Assembly (NCBI GenBank): GCA_035531755.1
Contig: DATKSK010000012.1
Location: 1 to 46,034 of the forward strand
Reading direction: 5' to 3'
Source: Acidimicrobiales bacterium
Lineage (GTDB): Bacteria; Actinomycetota; Acidimicrobiia; Acidimicrobiales; UBA8190
Length of the DNA stretch: 46,034 nt
The translations under genes and the position numbers were made by a program. The notes under the pieces were generated by a model. The model searched no databases. It saw only the letters and a program-made list of their open reading frames with translations, and was not told the DNA's origin. Positions 1 through 6,351 of the stretch are shown here, piece after piece; the stretch's first letter is position 1, and each line of letters opens with the position of its first letter.

Positions 1-1179
1 GGGATCGTCGCCCGGGGGCTGTCGTGGGCACCGCTGCGCTTCATCGGGCGCATCTCCTACGGGATGTACCTGTGGCACTTCCCGCTCGACATCGCCCTCA
101 CCGGGGGCCGCACCGGGCTGCACGGCTGGGCGTTGTTCGCCCTGCGCAGCGCCGTGACCGTGGCGGTGAGCACGCTGTCGTTCTACGGCCTGGAGCGTCC
201 CGTCCGCACCGGGACACTGCTGCGGGCGGTGCGGGCCAAGGTCGTCACACCGGTGGCCGTGGTCGGCACCGCCGTCGTCGTGGTGCTCGCCACCGTGCCG
301 GCGGCGGGCGCGGTCGGGGCCCCGCACACCGGCACGGTGCCCGTCGCACCCGTGCCGAGCACCGTGGTCAGCATCCCCGCGGCGCTGGCCACCGCGCCCG
401 TGCGGGTGATGCTCGTCGGGGACTCCGTGGCGATCACCCTCGGTCGCGGCCTCCTGTATCACGAGACGGGCTCGCACATCACGCTCGCGAACCAGGGCAT
501 CGTCGGTTGTGGGGTCGTCCAGGGGACGAAGGCGTGGGCACCTGAAAATGGGCAGCAACAGGCCTACGACGTCGGGTGGCCTTGCTGGCTGGGGCCAAAG
601 CACGGCTTCGTCCCGTGGCCCGAAGCGTGGCGGCATTGGCTGAGGGAGATCCGGCCCAACCTGGTCGTCCTCCTGGCCGGGCGCTGGGAGGTCGTGGACC
701 GCGTGTACCAAGGCCGGCGCACCAACATCCTCCACCCCGTGTTCGCCGCCTACGTGAAGCGCATGCTCGAGCGTGCCGTCACCATCGGCACGTCGGGTGG
801 CGCCCACATGGTCCTCATGACGTCGCCGTGCTTCTCCGAGGGCGAGCAGCCGGACGGGACCCCCTTCCCCGAGGACAACGTCCGCCGCGTCCAGGAGTAC
901 AACCGCCTCGTCCGGGAGGTCGGCGCCGAATTCCCGGCCACGGTGACCGTGCAGGACCTCTACGCCATGACCTGTCCCGGCGGGAAGTTCACCCCGACAC
1001 TCGCCGGCGTGCAGCTGCGGTCCCCCGACGGTGTGCACTTCGCCCCGGGTGCAGGTATCGGCGCGGATCTGCTCGCCCCCCGGATCCTCCCTCTCTGGGA
1101 ACAGCTCGGCCACGAGCAGGAAGCCGCCGGTGGCACGGTCGTGACCGGTTCGATCCCGACGCACCTGTTTCCAGCTTGA
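1..1179 (+). CDS. Acyltransferase-3 / SGNH hydrolase protein, C-terminal part (5' end outside window)
   Basis: The reading frame is open to the first base, so the N-terminus lies outside the window. The visible part starts with the last membrane helices of an OafA/YrhL-type acyltransferase (RISYGMYLWHFP is the family's typical helix motif), then a linker of about 60 residues. An extracytoplasmic SGNH domain follows: block I is VMLVGDSVAITLG near residue 138, and the C-terminal Ser-His partner motif is DGVHFAPG near residue 343. Such proteins transfer acyl groups from the cytoplasmic side to surface glycans. The substrate cannot be read from sequence. Residue numbers are relative to the window edge. 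No coupled gene follows; the next sequence is the degraded tRNA-Gly island. Confidence 0.88.
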   Translation, partial: GIVARGLSWAPLRFIGRISYGMYLWHFPLDIALTGGRTGLHGWALFALRSAVTVAVSTLSFYGLERPVRTGTLLRAVRAKVVTPVAVVGTAVVVVLATVPAAGAVGAPHTGTVPVAPVPSTVVSIPAALATAPVRVMLVGDSVAITLGRGLLYHETGSHITLANQGIVGCGVVQGTKAWAPENGQQQAYDVGWPCWLGPKHGFVPWPEAWRHWLREIRPNLVVLLAGRWEVVDRVYQGRRTNILHPVFAAYVKRMLERAVTIGTSGGAHMVLMTSPCFSEGEQPDGTPFPEDNVRRVQEYNRLVREVGAEFPATVTVQDLYAMTCPGGKFTPTLAGVQLRSPDGVHFAPGAGIGADLLAPRILPLWEQLGHEQEAAGGTVVTGSIPTHLFPA

Positions 1180-1287
1180 TCTCGGACCGTCAAGGTGGAC
1201 ACGCTCGGTCAGCGATCACGACGCGCTGGCGCTCCGGAGCTCTTGCACGACTCCCCAGGACCGGGCGGAGCTCCGTGCCGGAGCGGC
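1180..1287. other. Short intergenic stretch after the acyltransferase gene
   Basis: No gene, convincing terminator or promoter was seen. The next recognisable sequence is an AbiEii-like remnant starting about 108 bp after the acyltransferase stop. Confidence 0.4.
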
Positions 1288-1605
1288 ATCAACGAGCCAT
1301 TGATCCGCCGCCTGCGGGTACTCAAGGTCTGGCATGACGTCGTCGTTGATGGTTGGGACCAGGACCGTTCGATCCGAACGAGATCCTGGCCGACATCGAC
1401 ATCCCCCGACTACCGGCCGAGGACATCGGCCTCTGCACGCAACCGGTCGATCCGGCGGGATGGCTGACCCGCGTTCGAGTTCCGCCACCGATTCGTCACG
1501 ACGCTCGACGATGTCGAAAAGGAAGTGGCCGCGTGCAACCCAGGGAGCCGCTACTCCGTCTCGCGACCCGTTGATGCGCTACGGGCAAGCAGACAGACCG
1601 AAGGT
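1288..1605 (+). pseudogene. AbiEii/AbiGii-type nucleotidyltransferase toxin, C-terminal remnant with two frameshifts
   Basis: The match appears only when three frames are joined. Frame 1 gives INEPLIRRLRVLKVWHDVV from 1288. A shift near 1350 gives GPGPFDPNEILADIDIPRLP then AEDIGLCTQPVDPAGWLTR. A second shift near 1470 gives FEFRHRFVTTLDDVEKEVAA then CNPGSRYSVSRPVDALRAS. This order (LKVWHDVVDDG, PFDP.EIL, EDIG..T.PVD...WL, AACNPG.RY) is what I know of the C-terminus of AbiEii toxins, the toxin half of type IV AbiE modules. No AbiEi antitoxin and no N-terminal nucleotidyltransferase motif are present. The family call rests on remembered motifs without a search. Confidence 0.6.
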
Positions 1606-1784
1606 ACGCTCGCAGGTAGCGCAGGAATCCGTCCTGGGTGTGCCGGCAGGGCGTTGCGGGCTATCCGACGGCATGAGATCGGGAACGGGAGCCCGACGTT
1701 CGGGCACGCCAAGAGCAACGAGAGCCCAGGCTGCACGGGCTCAGACAGCGGTTGGCTCGTCGACGGCACCGTGTCATCCAGAAC
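1606..1784. other. Unassigned degraded sequence beside the tRNA-Gly 3' remnant
   Basis: All six frames give only compositionally biased translations without a recognisable motif. Lying between the AbiEii remnant and the 133-bp repeat, it is probably decayed element DNA. Confidence 0.35.
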
Positions 1785-1917
1785 TGTGGTGCACATGTGG
1801 TGCACGGCGCTCCGAGACGCGCCACGAGGGGCCGATCTCGGCCCCTCGCACCCCCACGACCTGGAATTTCTCTGGAGCGGACGACGGGATTCGAACCCGC
1901 GACCCTCACCTTGGCAA
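1785..1917. repeat. 133-bp direct repeat, left copy, including a 45-nt tRNA-Gly 3' remnant (att-like)
   Basis: Positions 1867-1917 are identical (51 bp) to 4178-4228. The preceding 82 bp match 4096-4177 at about 80% (16 mismatches by hand, no gaps). 1873-1917 read on the minus strand is the 3' part of tRNA-Gly from the anticodon loop to CCA, without the 5' half. This is the usual signature of a tyrosine-integrase crossover in an anticodon loop. The repeat begins with two copies of TGTGGTGCA 11 bp apart (1785-1793, 1796-1804), which could be integrase arm sites. Positions 1826-1847 form a 10-bp perfect inverted repeat resembling a tRNA terminator stem. Confidence 0.85.
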
Positions 1918-2088
1918 TAGACTGAGGCCCAACTCCCCTGCCTGCACCTTCGCAAATTGACGCAGCGTGATCGGCGTTTTCGACTGACCACAGCAGACCG
2001 CTATTGACCATAATTGTCAATGGCGCGTGCGTTTTTTGTGGAGCGCGAACCGGGGATTCCATGCCACGTGCACCACGCTTCTCCGTTA
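1918..2088. other. AT-richer non-coding stretch with a small inverted repeat
   Basis: This stretch lies between the tRNA remnant and the RelE-like toxin stop. It contains the inverted repeat ATTGAC (2003-2008) / GTCAAT (2016-2021). No coding sequence is supported. Confidence 0.4.
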
Positions 2089-2379
2089 TCACGGAGTCCT
2101 GAATACATCATGCGTACCCACGCGTCGCCAGATGATGTGTGTTTCACCAGGGGTGATCTCGCTCCCGTACTCGAAGGTCGCCCGCCCGTCGGCGGCCCAC
2201 GTCATCTCGAAGATGCCGGCGGCCCCCTTCACGCCCTTCACCCGAAGAGTCGATCGAAACGCTCCCGCTTTCAGGTCGGCCACGAACCGTGCGACCGCCG
2301 CCAGAAATACTCCTTGCTGGTCAGCCGAAAGCGCGTCGAAGTCGGCGCCGAAGCGGGCCAACCAGGCAAAGGTGGGCAC
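2089..2379 (-). CDS. RelE/ParE-like toxin of a type II toxin-antitoxin pair
   Basis: The protein has 96 residues. The N-terminal helices (MPTFAWLARFGADFDALSAD) are followed by a beta-sheet core with LRVKGVKGAAGIFEMTW and EITPGETHIIWRRVGTHDVF. This arrangement resembles RelE/ParE-superfamily toxins, which act as ribosome-dependent mRNA nucleases or gyrase poisons. Which activity applies cannot be told from sequence. The start is a GTG six bases after the stop of the upstream AbrB-type gene, so the two are almost certainly one transcript in antitoxin-first order. The frame is intact and the length is normal, so it may still be functional inside an otherwise decayed element. Confidence 0.72.
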   Translation of the reverse strand: MPTFAWLARFGADFDALSADQQGVFLAAVARFVADLKAGAFRSTLRVKGVKGAAGIFEMTWAADGRATFEYGSEITPGETHIIWRRVGTHDVFRTP

Positions 2380-2385
2380 GCTCTG

Positions 2386-2694
2386 TCAGCGAGCGCGCCG
2401 CGGCCGCCCTGGAGCTTTTGCCCGACTCCCCAAGGCCGTGAGGAGGTCCTCGCCGGAGCCGAAGATCTCCAGACGATCGCCGGCAAGATCGGTATCCGCT
2501 TCCCGCTCCCCCTCCTGCCACTCCGTCGTCCAAAACCATGCCTGGGTGGCGTCGATGACCTTCTGCGGCCGAAGCAGAATCCCCTCGGCCGTGATCTCGG
2601 CATCCAGGAGATCGCCTTCTTCGAGATGCGCAGCGGCGCGGATCTCCTCGGGAAGAGTCAGTTGTCCTTTGGCCCGCAGAGTGGTTCTCGGCAT
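2386..2694 (-). CDS. AbrB/MazE-type (SpoVT-AbrB fold) antitoxin
   Basis: Residues 1-45 match the swapped-hairpin AbrB DNA-binding fold (MPRTTLRAKGQLTLPEEIR, then HLEEGDLLDAEI and EGILLRPQKVID). The remaining half is acidic and probably binds the toxin. I chose the ATG at 2694 over the one at 2700. A TAGGCT hexamer (2701-2706) lies exactly six bases upstream of 2694, which fits an actinobacterial leaderless promoter, whereas the 2700 start would abut the -10 box. A TCCGA-ATA-TCGGA palindrome lies just upstream. The gene is followed after six bases by the RelE-like toxin. Confidence 0.75.
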   Translation of the reverse strand: MPRTTLRAKGQLTLPEEIRAAAHLEEGDLLDAEITAEGILLRPQKVIDATQAWFWTTEWQEGEREADTDLAGDRLEIFGSGEDLLTALGSRAKAPGRPRRAR

Positions 2695-2700
2695 AATCAT

Positions 2701-2735
2701 AGCCTAGCAGATGTTCCGAATATCGGATAGTCCGA
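2701..2735 (-). promoter_or_regulatory. Leaderless promoter and probable operator of the AbrB/RelE-like pair
   Basis: On the minus strand the -10-like TAGGCT is at 2706-2701, six bases before the ATG. Upstream is TCCGA (2715-2719), a 3-base spacer and TCGGA (2723-2727), with another TCCGA at 2731-2735. Antitoxins of this type usually repress their own operon, so this is the likely binding site. The protein-site link is inference. Confidence 0.5.
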
Positions 2736-2797
2736 CTTTCGTACTCTTGGACCAGCGCGGTGTGCCCCTGTCGGTGCCGATTACTCATCCGGCCAGC

Positions 2798-3118
2798 TCA
2801 CGCCACGAGCCGGTACTCGTGGATGAGTCCTCCCAGGATTTCCGTTCTTCCCATTCGCTTCGGCTCCGGATCGTGGATCGAAGCCGGCGTCAGACCCAGG
2901 CATCCTGGTGCCCGCTGATCCAGAGCGCGGTGCGGGCGGTGATCGTTGTAGTGAGCGATGTATTCGATCAGAACCTGTTCGAGATGGCGAGGGCCGAAGA
3001 TGAGAAGCCTGTCCAGGCACTCTCGGCGAACGGTGCCCACGAGTCTTTCGACGAACGCGTTCGCACGCGGAGCTCGCACCGGGGTCTTGATGATGCGGAT
3101 GCCCTCGGAGCGGAACAC
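2798..3118 (-). pseudogene. Transposase fragment, C-terminal part of a DDE integrase core (IS3/IS481-like)
   Basis: About 106 residues remain. The end of the rve domain is visible: IRIIKTPVRAPRANAFVERL holds the last catalytic Glu, followed by VGTVRRECLDRLLI and IEYIAHYNDHRPHRALDQRA. This is the standard C-terminal pattern of IS3/IS481-group transposases. The first two catalytic Asp and the N-terminal HTH are missing. An in-frame TAA lies six codons upstream of 3118, and the sequence there no longer resembles a transposase, so the 5' part was lost by deletion or another insertion. The natural C-terminus and stop are intact. Confidence 0.8.
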
Positions 3119-3168
3119 CTCGTCGACACGTTAGGAGTCAACTGAACCCTGGGCAGACCCAAGTGCCA

Positions 3169-3477
3169 TCAGCAGCCCATCGCGTCCTTCATCACACCAC
3201 ATGCTTGAGCCATGCGACTCGGGGACAGGGTCGATACGCGGCGCCGAAATAGCGGTCTGGGCAGAGTATGGAGGTTGTCGAAGTTTACGACACAGTCACT
3301 GGGAACTCCGTCGGCGATGACAGTTAGTTCCAGTTCGGAAACCAGGTCCCGTTTCGTACGAGTCAATGCTGCCACCACGACCGACTGGATGCGATCAGCG
3401 ACCGGGTCTCTCGTCAGGACTAACACCGGTCGATCTCCTCCAGGCGTGGCGGCAAACCAGATCTCACCCCGTTGCAT
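3169..3477 (-). CDS. mazF: MazF/PemK-type mRNA interferase toxin
   Basis: The protein has 102 residues. It opens with MQRGEIWFA, followed by GGDRPVLVLTRDPV, VVVAALTRT and PSDCVVNFDNLHTLP, the beta-barrel signature of MazF/PemK toxins that cut single-stranded RNA at short motifs. The start is the ATG at 3477, because RGEIW is the normal MazF N-terminus; a longer frame from 3528 would add 17 unlikely residues. The start overlaps the end of the upstream antitoxin by 14 bases, which implies translational coupling. The frame is intact and the pair may be active. Confidence 0.87.
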   Translation of the reverse strand: MQRGEIWFAATPGGDRPVLVLTRDPVADRIQSVVVAALTRTKRDLVSELELTVIADGVPSDCVVNFDNLHTLPRPLFRRRVSTLSPSRMAQACGVMKDAMGC

Positions 3478-3715
3478 CAGCCCAGTCCGACCAGTCCTCA
3501 GCCGGACCCCAGTCTGCAACTTCGGCAAGGACTTGCTCCGCGGAGGTCGGCGGCAACTGGTCCCATGTCTTGGCGTCGTCCTCGCTCGCCAGCCTCACCA
3601 GGTACCGGTGGAGGGCATCTCTGAGGAGCTCGGAGCGGTCCACGCCCAACTGCTGCGCCCGTCGTTGGGCCTCCGCGGCTTCGCTCTCGCTGACCCGAAA
3701 ACTGATCATCGTCAT
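3464..3715 (-). CDS. Ribbon-helix-helix (CopG/MazE-like) antitoxin
   Basis: The 83-residue protein has an N-terminal ribbon-helix-helix pattern (MISFRVSESEAAEAQRRAQQ, then LGVDRSELLRDALHRYLVRL) and an acidic tail rich in Asp, Glu and Trp (WGPAEDWSDW) that probably occupies the MazF groove. The ATG at 3715 lies within one arm of an 8-bp inverted repeat and six bases after a TACCCT hexamer, consistent with leaderless, autorepressed transcription. It overlaps the toxin gene by 14 bases. A second in-frame ATG two codons later is possible but fits the promoter less well. Confidence 0.82.
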   Translation of the reverse strand: MTMISFRVSESEAAEAQRRAQQLGVDRSELLRDALHRYLVRLASEDDAKTWDQLPPTSAEQVLAEVADWGPAEDWSDWADATG

Positions 3716-3738
3716 ACAAATAGGGTATCATGTATGAC
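3711..3738 (-). promoter_or_regulatory. Leaderless promoter and palindromic operator of the mazEF-like pair
   Basis: GTCATACA (3711-3718) and TGTATGAC (3731-3738) form a perfect inverted repeat around an AT-rich core. On the minus strand TACCCT (3727-3722) lies six bases before the ATG at 3715. A ribbon-helix-helix dimer bound here would cover both the -10 element and the start codon. Confidence 0.6.
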
Positions 3739-3833
3739 GCTATGGGAACCGGGTTCTGCTCCGTCAGGTGCTCCTGCACCAGTGGGCACGAGTCCTCGTC
3801 CCCGCTCGGCGAAGTCCCTGGTTAGGGAGCTGA

Positions 3834-4022
3834 TCGAGTATTCAGACACTACGGGCGCTCGTCCACAACCTGTCGAAGGCGCTGGTCGAATCGACGAACA
3901 CCAAGAGCCGCGTCCTTCACCGCATGGCCTTTGGGTTCAAGAAGCCCGAGCACCTGATCGCCCTGGCGCTGCTCGATCGGGGCGGATACTGCCCGCCGCT
4001 GCCGGGGCGTCAAGCGGCGTGA
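3834..4022 (+). pseudogene. ISL3-family transposase fragment, C-terminal 62 codons
   Basis: The frame from 3834 reads IQTLRALVHNLSKALVESTN, then TKSRVLHRMAFGFKKPEHLI and ALALLDRGGYCPPLPGRQAA, ending at TGA 4020-4022. ESTNTK.R...R.AFGF..PE.LIALA and a terminal PPLPGR are hallmarks of the ISL3 transposase C-terminus. A TGA precedes it in frame (3831-3833), so the rest is gone. Downstream, GACCCA-CGGA-TGGGTC and AGGAGAGCC (4025-4049) could be the remaining terminal inverted repeat; reading inward it begins GGCTCTCC, similar to ISL3 ends I remember. Confidence 0.75.
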
Positions 4023-4047
4023 TCGACCCACGGATGGGTCAGGAGAG

Positions 4048-4071
4048 CCAAAAATAAAGGGTCAACGACCC
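4048..4071 (-). terminator. Probable intrinsic terminator downstream of tRNA-Gly
   Basis: On the minus strand GGGTC-GTT-GACCC is followed directly by TTTATTTTT, a short hairpin plus U-rich tract. It lies about 113 bases past the tRNA 3' end in the direction of tRNA transcription. Confidence 0.5.
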
Positions 4072-4095
4072 GAGGCCCGAGAAACTGCCAGAAAA

Positions 4096-4228
4096 TGTGG
4101 TGCAAATGTGGTGCGCGACGGTCTCAGACGCGTCACGAGAGGCCGATTTCCGTCCCTCGCACCGCCGCTACCTGGGCTTTCTCTGGAGCGGACGACGGGA
4201 TTCGAACCCGCGACCCTCACCTTGGCAA
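4096..4228. repeat. 133-bp direct repeat, right copy, overlapping tRNA-Gly
   Basis: This is the partner of 1785-1917. It carries paired TGTGGTGCA/TGTGGTGCG (4096-4104, 4107-4115, again 11 bp apart), a decayed version of the hairpin stem, and the 51-bp identical block 4178-4228 extending into the tRNA up to the anticodon loop. Confidence 0.85.
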
Positions 4229-4259
4229 GGTGATGCTCTACCAGCTGAGCCACGTCCGC
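4184..4259 (-). tRNA. tRNA-Gly (GCC anticodon)
   Basis: The 76-nt cloverleaf has a 7-bp acceptor stem (GCGGACG/CGTCCGC), D-loop with CAGCTGGTAGAGC, a 5-bp anticodon stem TCACC/GGTGA around loop TTGCCAA (anticodon GCC), T-loop GTTCGAATC, discriminator U and an encoded CCA. It is the intact host gene for the island inserted downstream. Confidence 0.97.
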
Positions 4260-4299
4260 CTGTTGCACCCGGGATCCTACAGCGGCATCGCCTGCCGCC

Positions 4300-4314
4300 G
4301 TGCCCGTCGGGCAC
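4300..4314 (-). terminator. Possible hairpin terminator after the WS/DGAT gene
   Basis: GTGCCC-GTC-GGGCAC forms a 6-bp stem 31 bases after the acyltransferase stop, on its transcript. There is no U-tract, so only a weak or I-type terminator could be meant. Confidence 0.3.
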
Positions 4315-4344
4315 GTCGTCCCTGCACACCACAGGCCTTCCCGG

Positions 4345-5790
4345 TCAGGCCCAGTGGCCGCCGGTGCGGACAGCCGCCTTGACCAGCTCGGCGAAGGCGT
4401 CGGCCAGGTGGTCTCCGAAGTGGACGACCTCGGGGACGAGCTCCCGGCAGCCCAGGATCCCCACGTAGAGGGTGTCTTCGTAGCTGGCCACGGTCACGTT
4501 GAGGCCGACGCCCTCGATGAGCGGCCCCACCGGGTACAGCCCGACGAGCCTCGCCCCCGCGCACCACAGCGGGACCGTCGGGCCCGCGACATTGGACACG
4601 AGGACGTTGAACAGCGGTGGCACGTGGTCGAACACCCGCAGGTTGCCCGCCAGGCGGGCGATGCGGGAGGACAGGGCCGGGAAGGCCAGCTGTGCCCAGC
4701 CGCGGAAGAGCTCTTCGGAGATGACCCGCGCCTGGTCCTTGGCCAGCCTCGTCCCCGATGCGATCGTGGTGAAGCGCTCGACGGGGTCGGCGACCGACGT
4801 GGCCAGCGACACGAGCATGGCCGACACCCGGTTGCCGAGGGCGCCGCGCTCGGACTCCTGGCGCACCGACATGGGCACCATGGCCACCAAGGGGTCCTGC
4901 AACCGCTCGCCGCGTTCGGCCAGCAGCCGCCGCAGCGCGCCGGCGACGGCCGCCAGCACGACGTCGTTGAGGGTCCCCCCGAAGGCGTGGCGGACCGTCC
5001 GCAGCTCCTCCAGCGGCATCTGGGCGAACGCGAAGCGGCGATGCGGTGAGATGGCGCCGTTGATCGACGTGCGCGGAGCCCGGAACGGCGCCGGGGGCGG
5101 CTCGATGTCGTCCTCTTCCCGCAGCCGGCGATTCCGCTCGGCCAGGTCCCGAAACGCCCCGACCGTCCGGCGCAGGGCGCCGGCGGCGCGCTCGGGCTGG
5201 CGTGCCAGCGAGGACATCGCCGACCCGACCAGCTCCGCCTCGCTCGGGATGGCCTCGGGGCGCCAGGGTCGCAGGGGCGGTGGGACGGCGCGCGGCACGG
5301 GGCCGGCGTCGAGGAACGCGGCCAGCACCTCGGCGCCCGACGCGCCGTCGAACAGCGAGTGGTGGACCTTGGGGACCACCGCCACGTACCCGGACTCGAG
5401 GCCCTCCACGAGGTGCATCTCCCACAACGGCGCGTGCTGGTCGAGGGGTCGCCCGACCACGTCCGCCACGAAGGCTCCGAGCTCACCGGGACCACCCGGC
5501 GCGGGGAGGCTCGCCCGGCGGAGGTGGTGCTCGAGCTCGAAGTGCGGGTCGTCCACCGACACCGGGTGGTGCAGGCCGAAGGGGACGCGCACCACCCGTC
5601 GGCGCAGCGGCGGCACCAGGTGGATGCGCTCGTCCACGAGCGCACGCAAGCGGTCGACGTGCAACGGCGGAAGGTCGTGGCCGTCCTCGGGCGACGACGG
5701 GTCGAAGACCATCACCGCCGCCACGTGCATGTGCATGGTGTCGGTCTCGAGAGCGAGGAAGGCGGCGTCCATGCCGCTCAGGCGTTCCAT
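4345..5790 (-). CDS. Wax ester synthase/acyl-CoA:diacylglycerol acyltransferase (WS/DGAT)
   Basis: The protein has 481 residues, the usual family length. The N-terminus MERLSGMDAAFLALET is typical of actinobacterial WS/DGATs and fixes the start at 5790. The catalytic HHxxxDG motif is HHSLFDG at residues 143-149, preceded by PLWEMHLVEG near 121. Later blocks GALGNRVSAMLVSLAT and NVLVSNVAGPTVPLWCAGA are also family-typical. It esterifies long-chain acyl-CoA to diacylglycerol or fatty alcohol, forming storage lipid at the membrane. It follows dut by 31 bases on the same strand and may share its transcript. Confidence 0.93.
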   Translation of the reverse strand: MERLSGMDAAFLALETDTMHMHVAAVMVFDPSSPEDGHDLPPLHVDRLRALVDERIHLVPPLRRRVVRVPFGLHHPVSVDDPHFELEHHLRRASLPAPGGPGELGAFVADVVGRPLDQHAPLWEMHLVEGLESGYVAVVPKVHHSLFDGASGAEVLAAFLDAGPVPRAVPPPLRPWRPEAIPSEAELVGSAMSSLARQPERAAGALRRTVGAFRDLAERNRRLREEDDIEPPPAPFRAPRTSINGAISPHRRFAFAQMPLEELRTVRHAFGGTLNDVVLAAVAGALRRLLAERGERLQDPLVAMVPMSVRQESERGALGNRVSAMLVSLATSVADPVERFTTIASGTRLAKDQARVISEELFRGWAQLAFPALSSRIARLAGNLRVFDHVPPLFNVLVSNVAGPTVPLWCAGARLVGLYPVGPLIEGVGLNVTVASYEDTLYVGILGCRELVPEVVHFGDHLADAFAELVKAAVRTGGHWA

Positions 5791-5821
5791 CAGATCGCGT
5801 CCCGGGGACCGGGCACGGCGG

Positions 5822-6265
5822 TCACCGGCCGGTATGGCCGAAGCCACCGAGCCCGCGGCTGGAGTCGGAGAGCTGCCCGTCGTCGACCTCCACGAACGTG
5901 GCCTCCTCCACGGCCTGGATCACGAGCTGCGCGATCCGGTCGCCCCGGTGGACCTCGTAGGGCGTCGCCGGATCCGTGTTCACGAGCAGCACGCGCAGCT
6001 CGTCGCGGTACCCGGCGTCGATGAGGCCGGGGGTGTTGAGGCACGTCACGCCGTGGCGGAGGGCGAGCCCGCTGCGCGGCTGCACGAACCCGGCGAAGCC
6101 GGGTGGGAGGGCCAGGGCGATCCCCGTCGGCACGAGCGCGCGCCCGCCCCCGGCGGCCAGGACGACGTCCTGGCGCGCGTGCAGGTCGGCCCCGGCGTCG
6201 CCCCGATGCGCATAGGAGGGCACGGGCAGGTCGGGATCGAGGCGGACGAGCGGCACCTCGAGCAC
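5822..6265 (-). CDS. dut: dUTP diphosphatase
   Basis: The 147-residue trimeric dUTPase hydrolyses dUTP to dUMP and pyrophosphate, limiting uracil incorporation and supplying dTMP synthesis. All five motifs are present: GDAGADL (about residue 22), PRSGLA (63), [10 protein letters not shown] (79, with the catalytic Asp and base-stacking Tyr), GDRIAQLVI (108) and the C-terminal P-loop-like [10 protein letters not shown]. The start is a GTG; an ATG a few bases upstream is out of frame. It is divergent from orn, with 86 bp between them. Confidence 0.96.
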   Translation of the reverse strand: MLEVPLVRLDPDLPVPSYAHRGDAGADLHARQDVVLAAGGGRALVPTGIALALPPGFAGFVQPRSGLALRHGVTCLNTPGLIDAGYRDELRVLLVNTDPATPYEVHRGDRIAQLVIQAVEEATFVEVDDGQLSDSSRGLGGFGHTGR

Positions 6266-6351
6266 CGCATGACCCTATCGTCCGAGCGCTCGGCGATGCC
6301 CCGACCCGGGGCCTCGGGGGCGGCCCCGGATCCACCGGTAGCATCCCCCGG

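Larger units (their letters stand above)
1873..4228. mobile_element. Remnant of a small element integrated at tRNA-Gly(GCC)
   Basis: The interval runs from the tRNA 3' remnant to the matching end of the crossover block inside the intact tRNA. The intact gene sits at one edge and the duplicated 3' end at the other, with the insert directly downstream of the tRNA, as expected after integration into a tRNA 3' end. Cargo is two toxin-antitoxin pairs plus two transposase fragments. No integrase, excisionase or replication gene remains, so the element is probably immobile. AT-richer patches (1918-2040, 3700-3740, 4040-4100) contrast with the chromosome. The homology continuing to the left of 1867 suggests two related insertions in tandem. 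Confidence 0.65.

Noticed and set aside
1873-1917. Second tRNA-Gly gene
   Set aside because: Only the anticodon loop to 3' end is present; acceptor 5' strand, D-arm and 5' anticodon stem are missing.
1525-1920. Open frame ending FLWSGRRDSNPRPSPWQ, and a similar one at 4097-4468
   Set aside because: This is the well-known false protein made by translating a tRNA 3' half and its flank.
2014-2730. Plus-strand frames of 226-238 codons opposite the first toxin-antitoxin pair
   Set aside because: No motif, and the minus strand carries two recognisable proteins with promoter and correct spacing.
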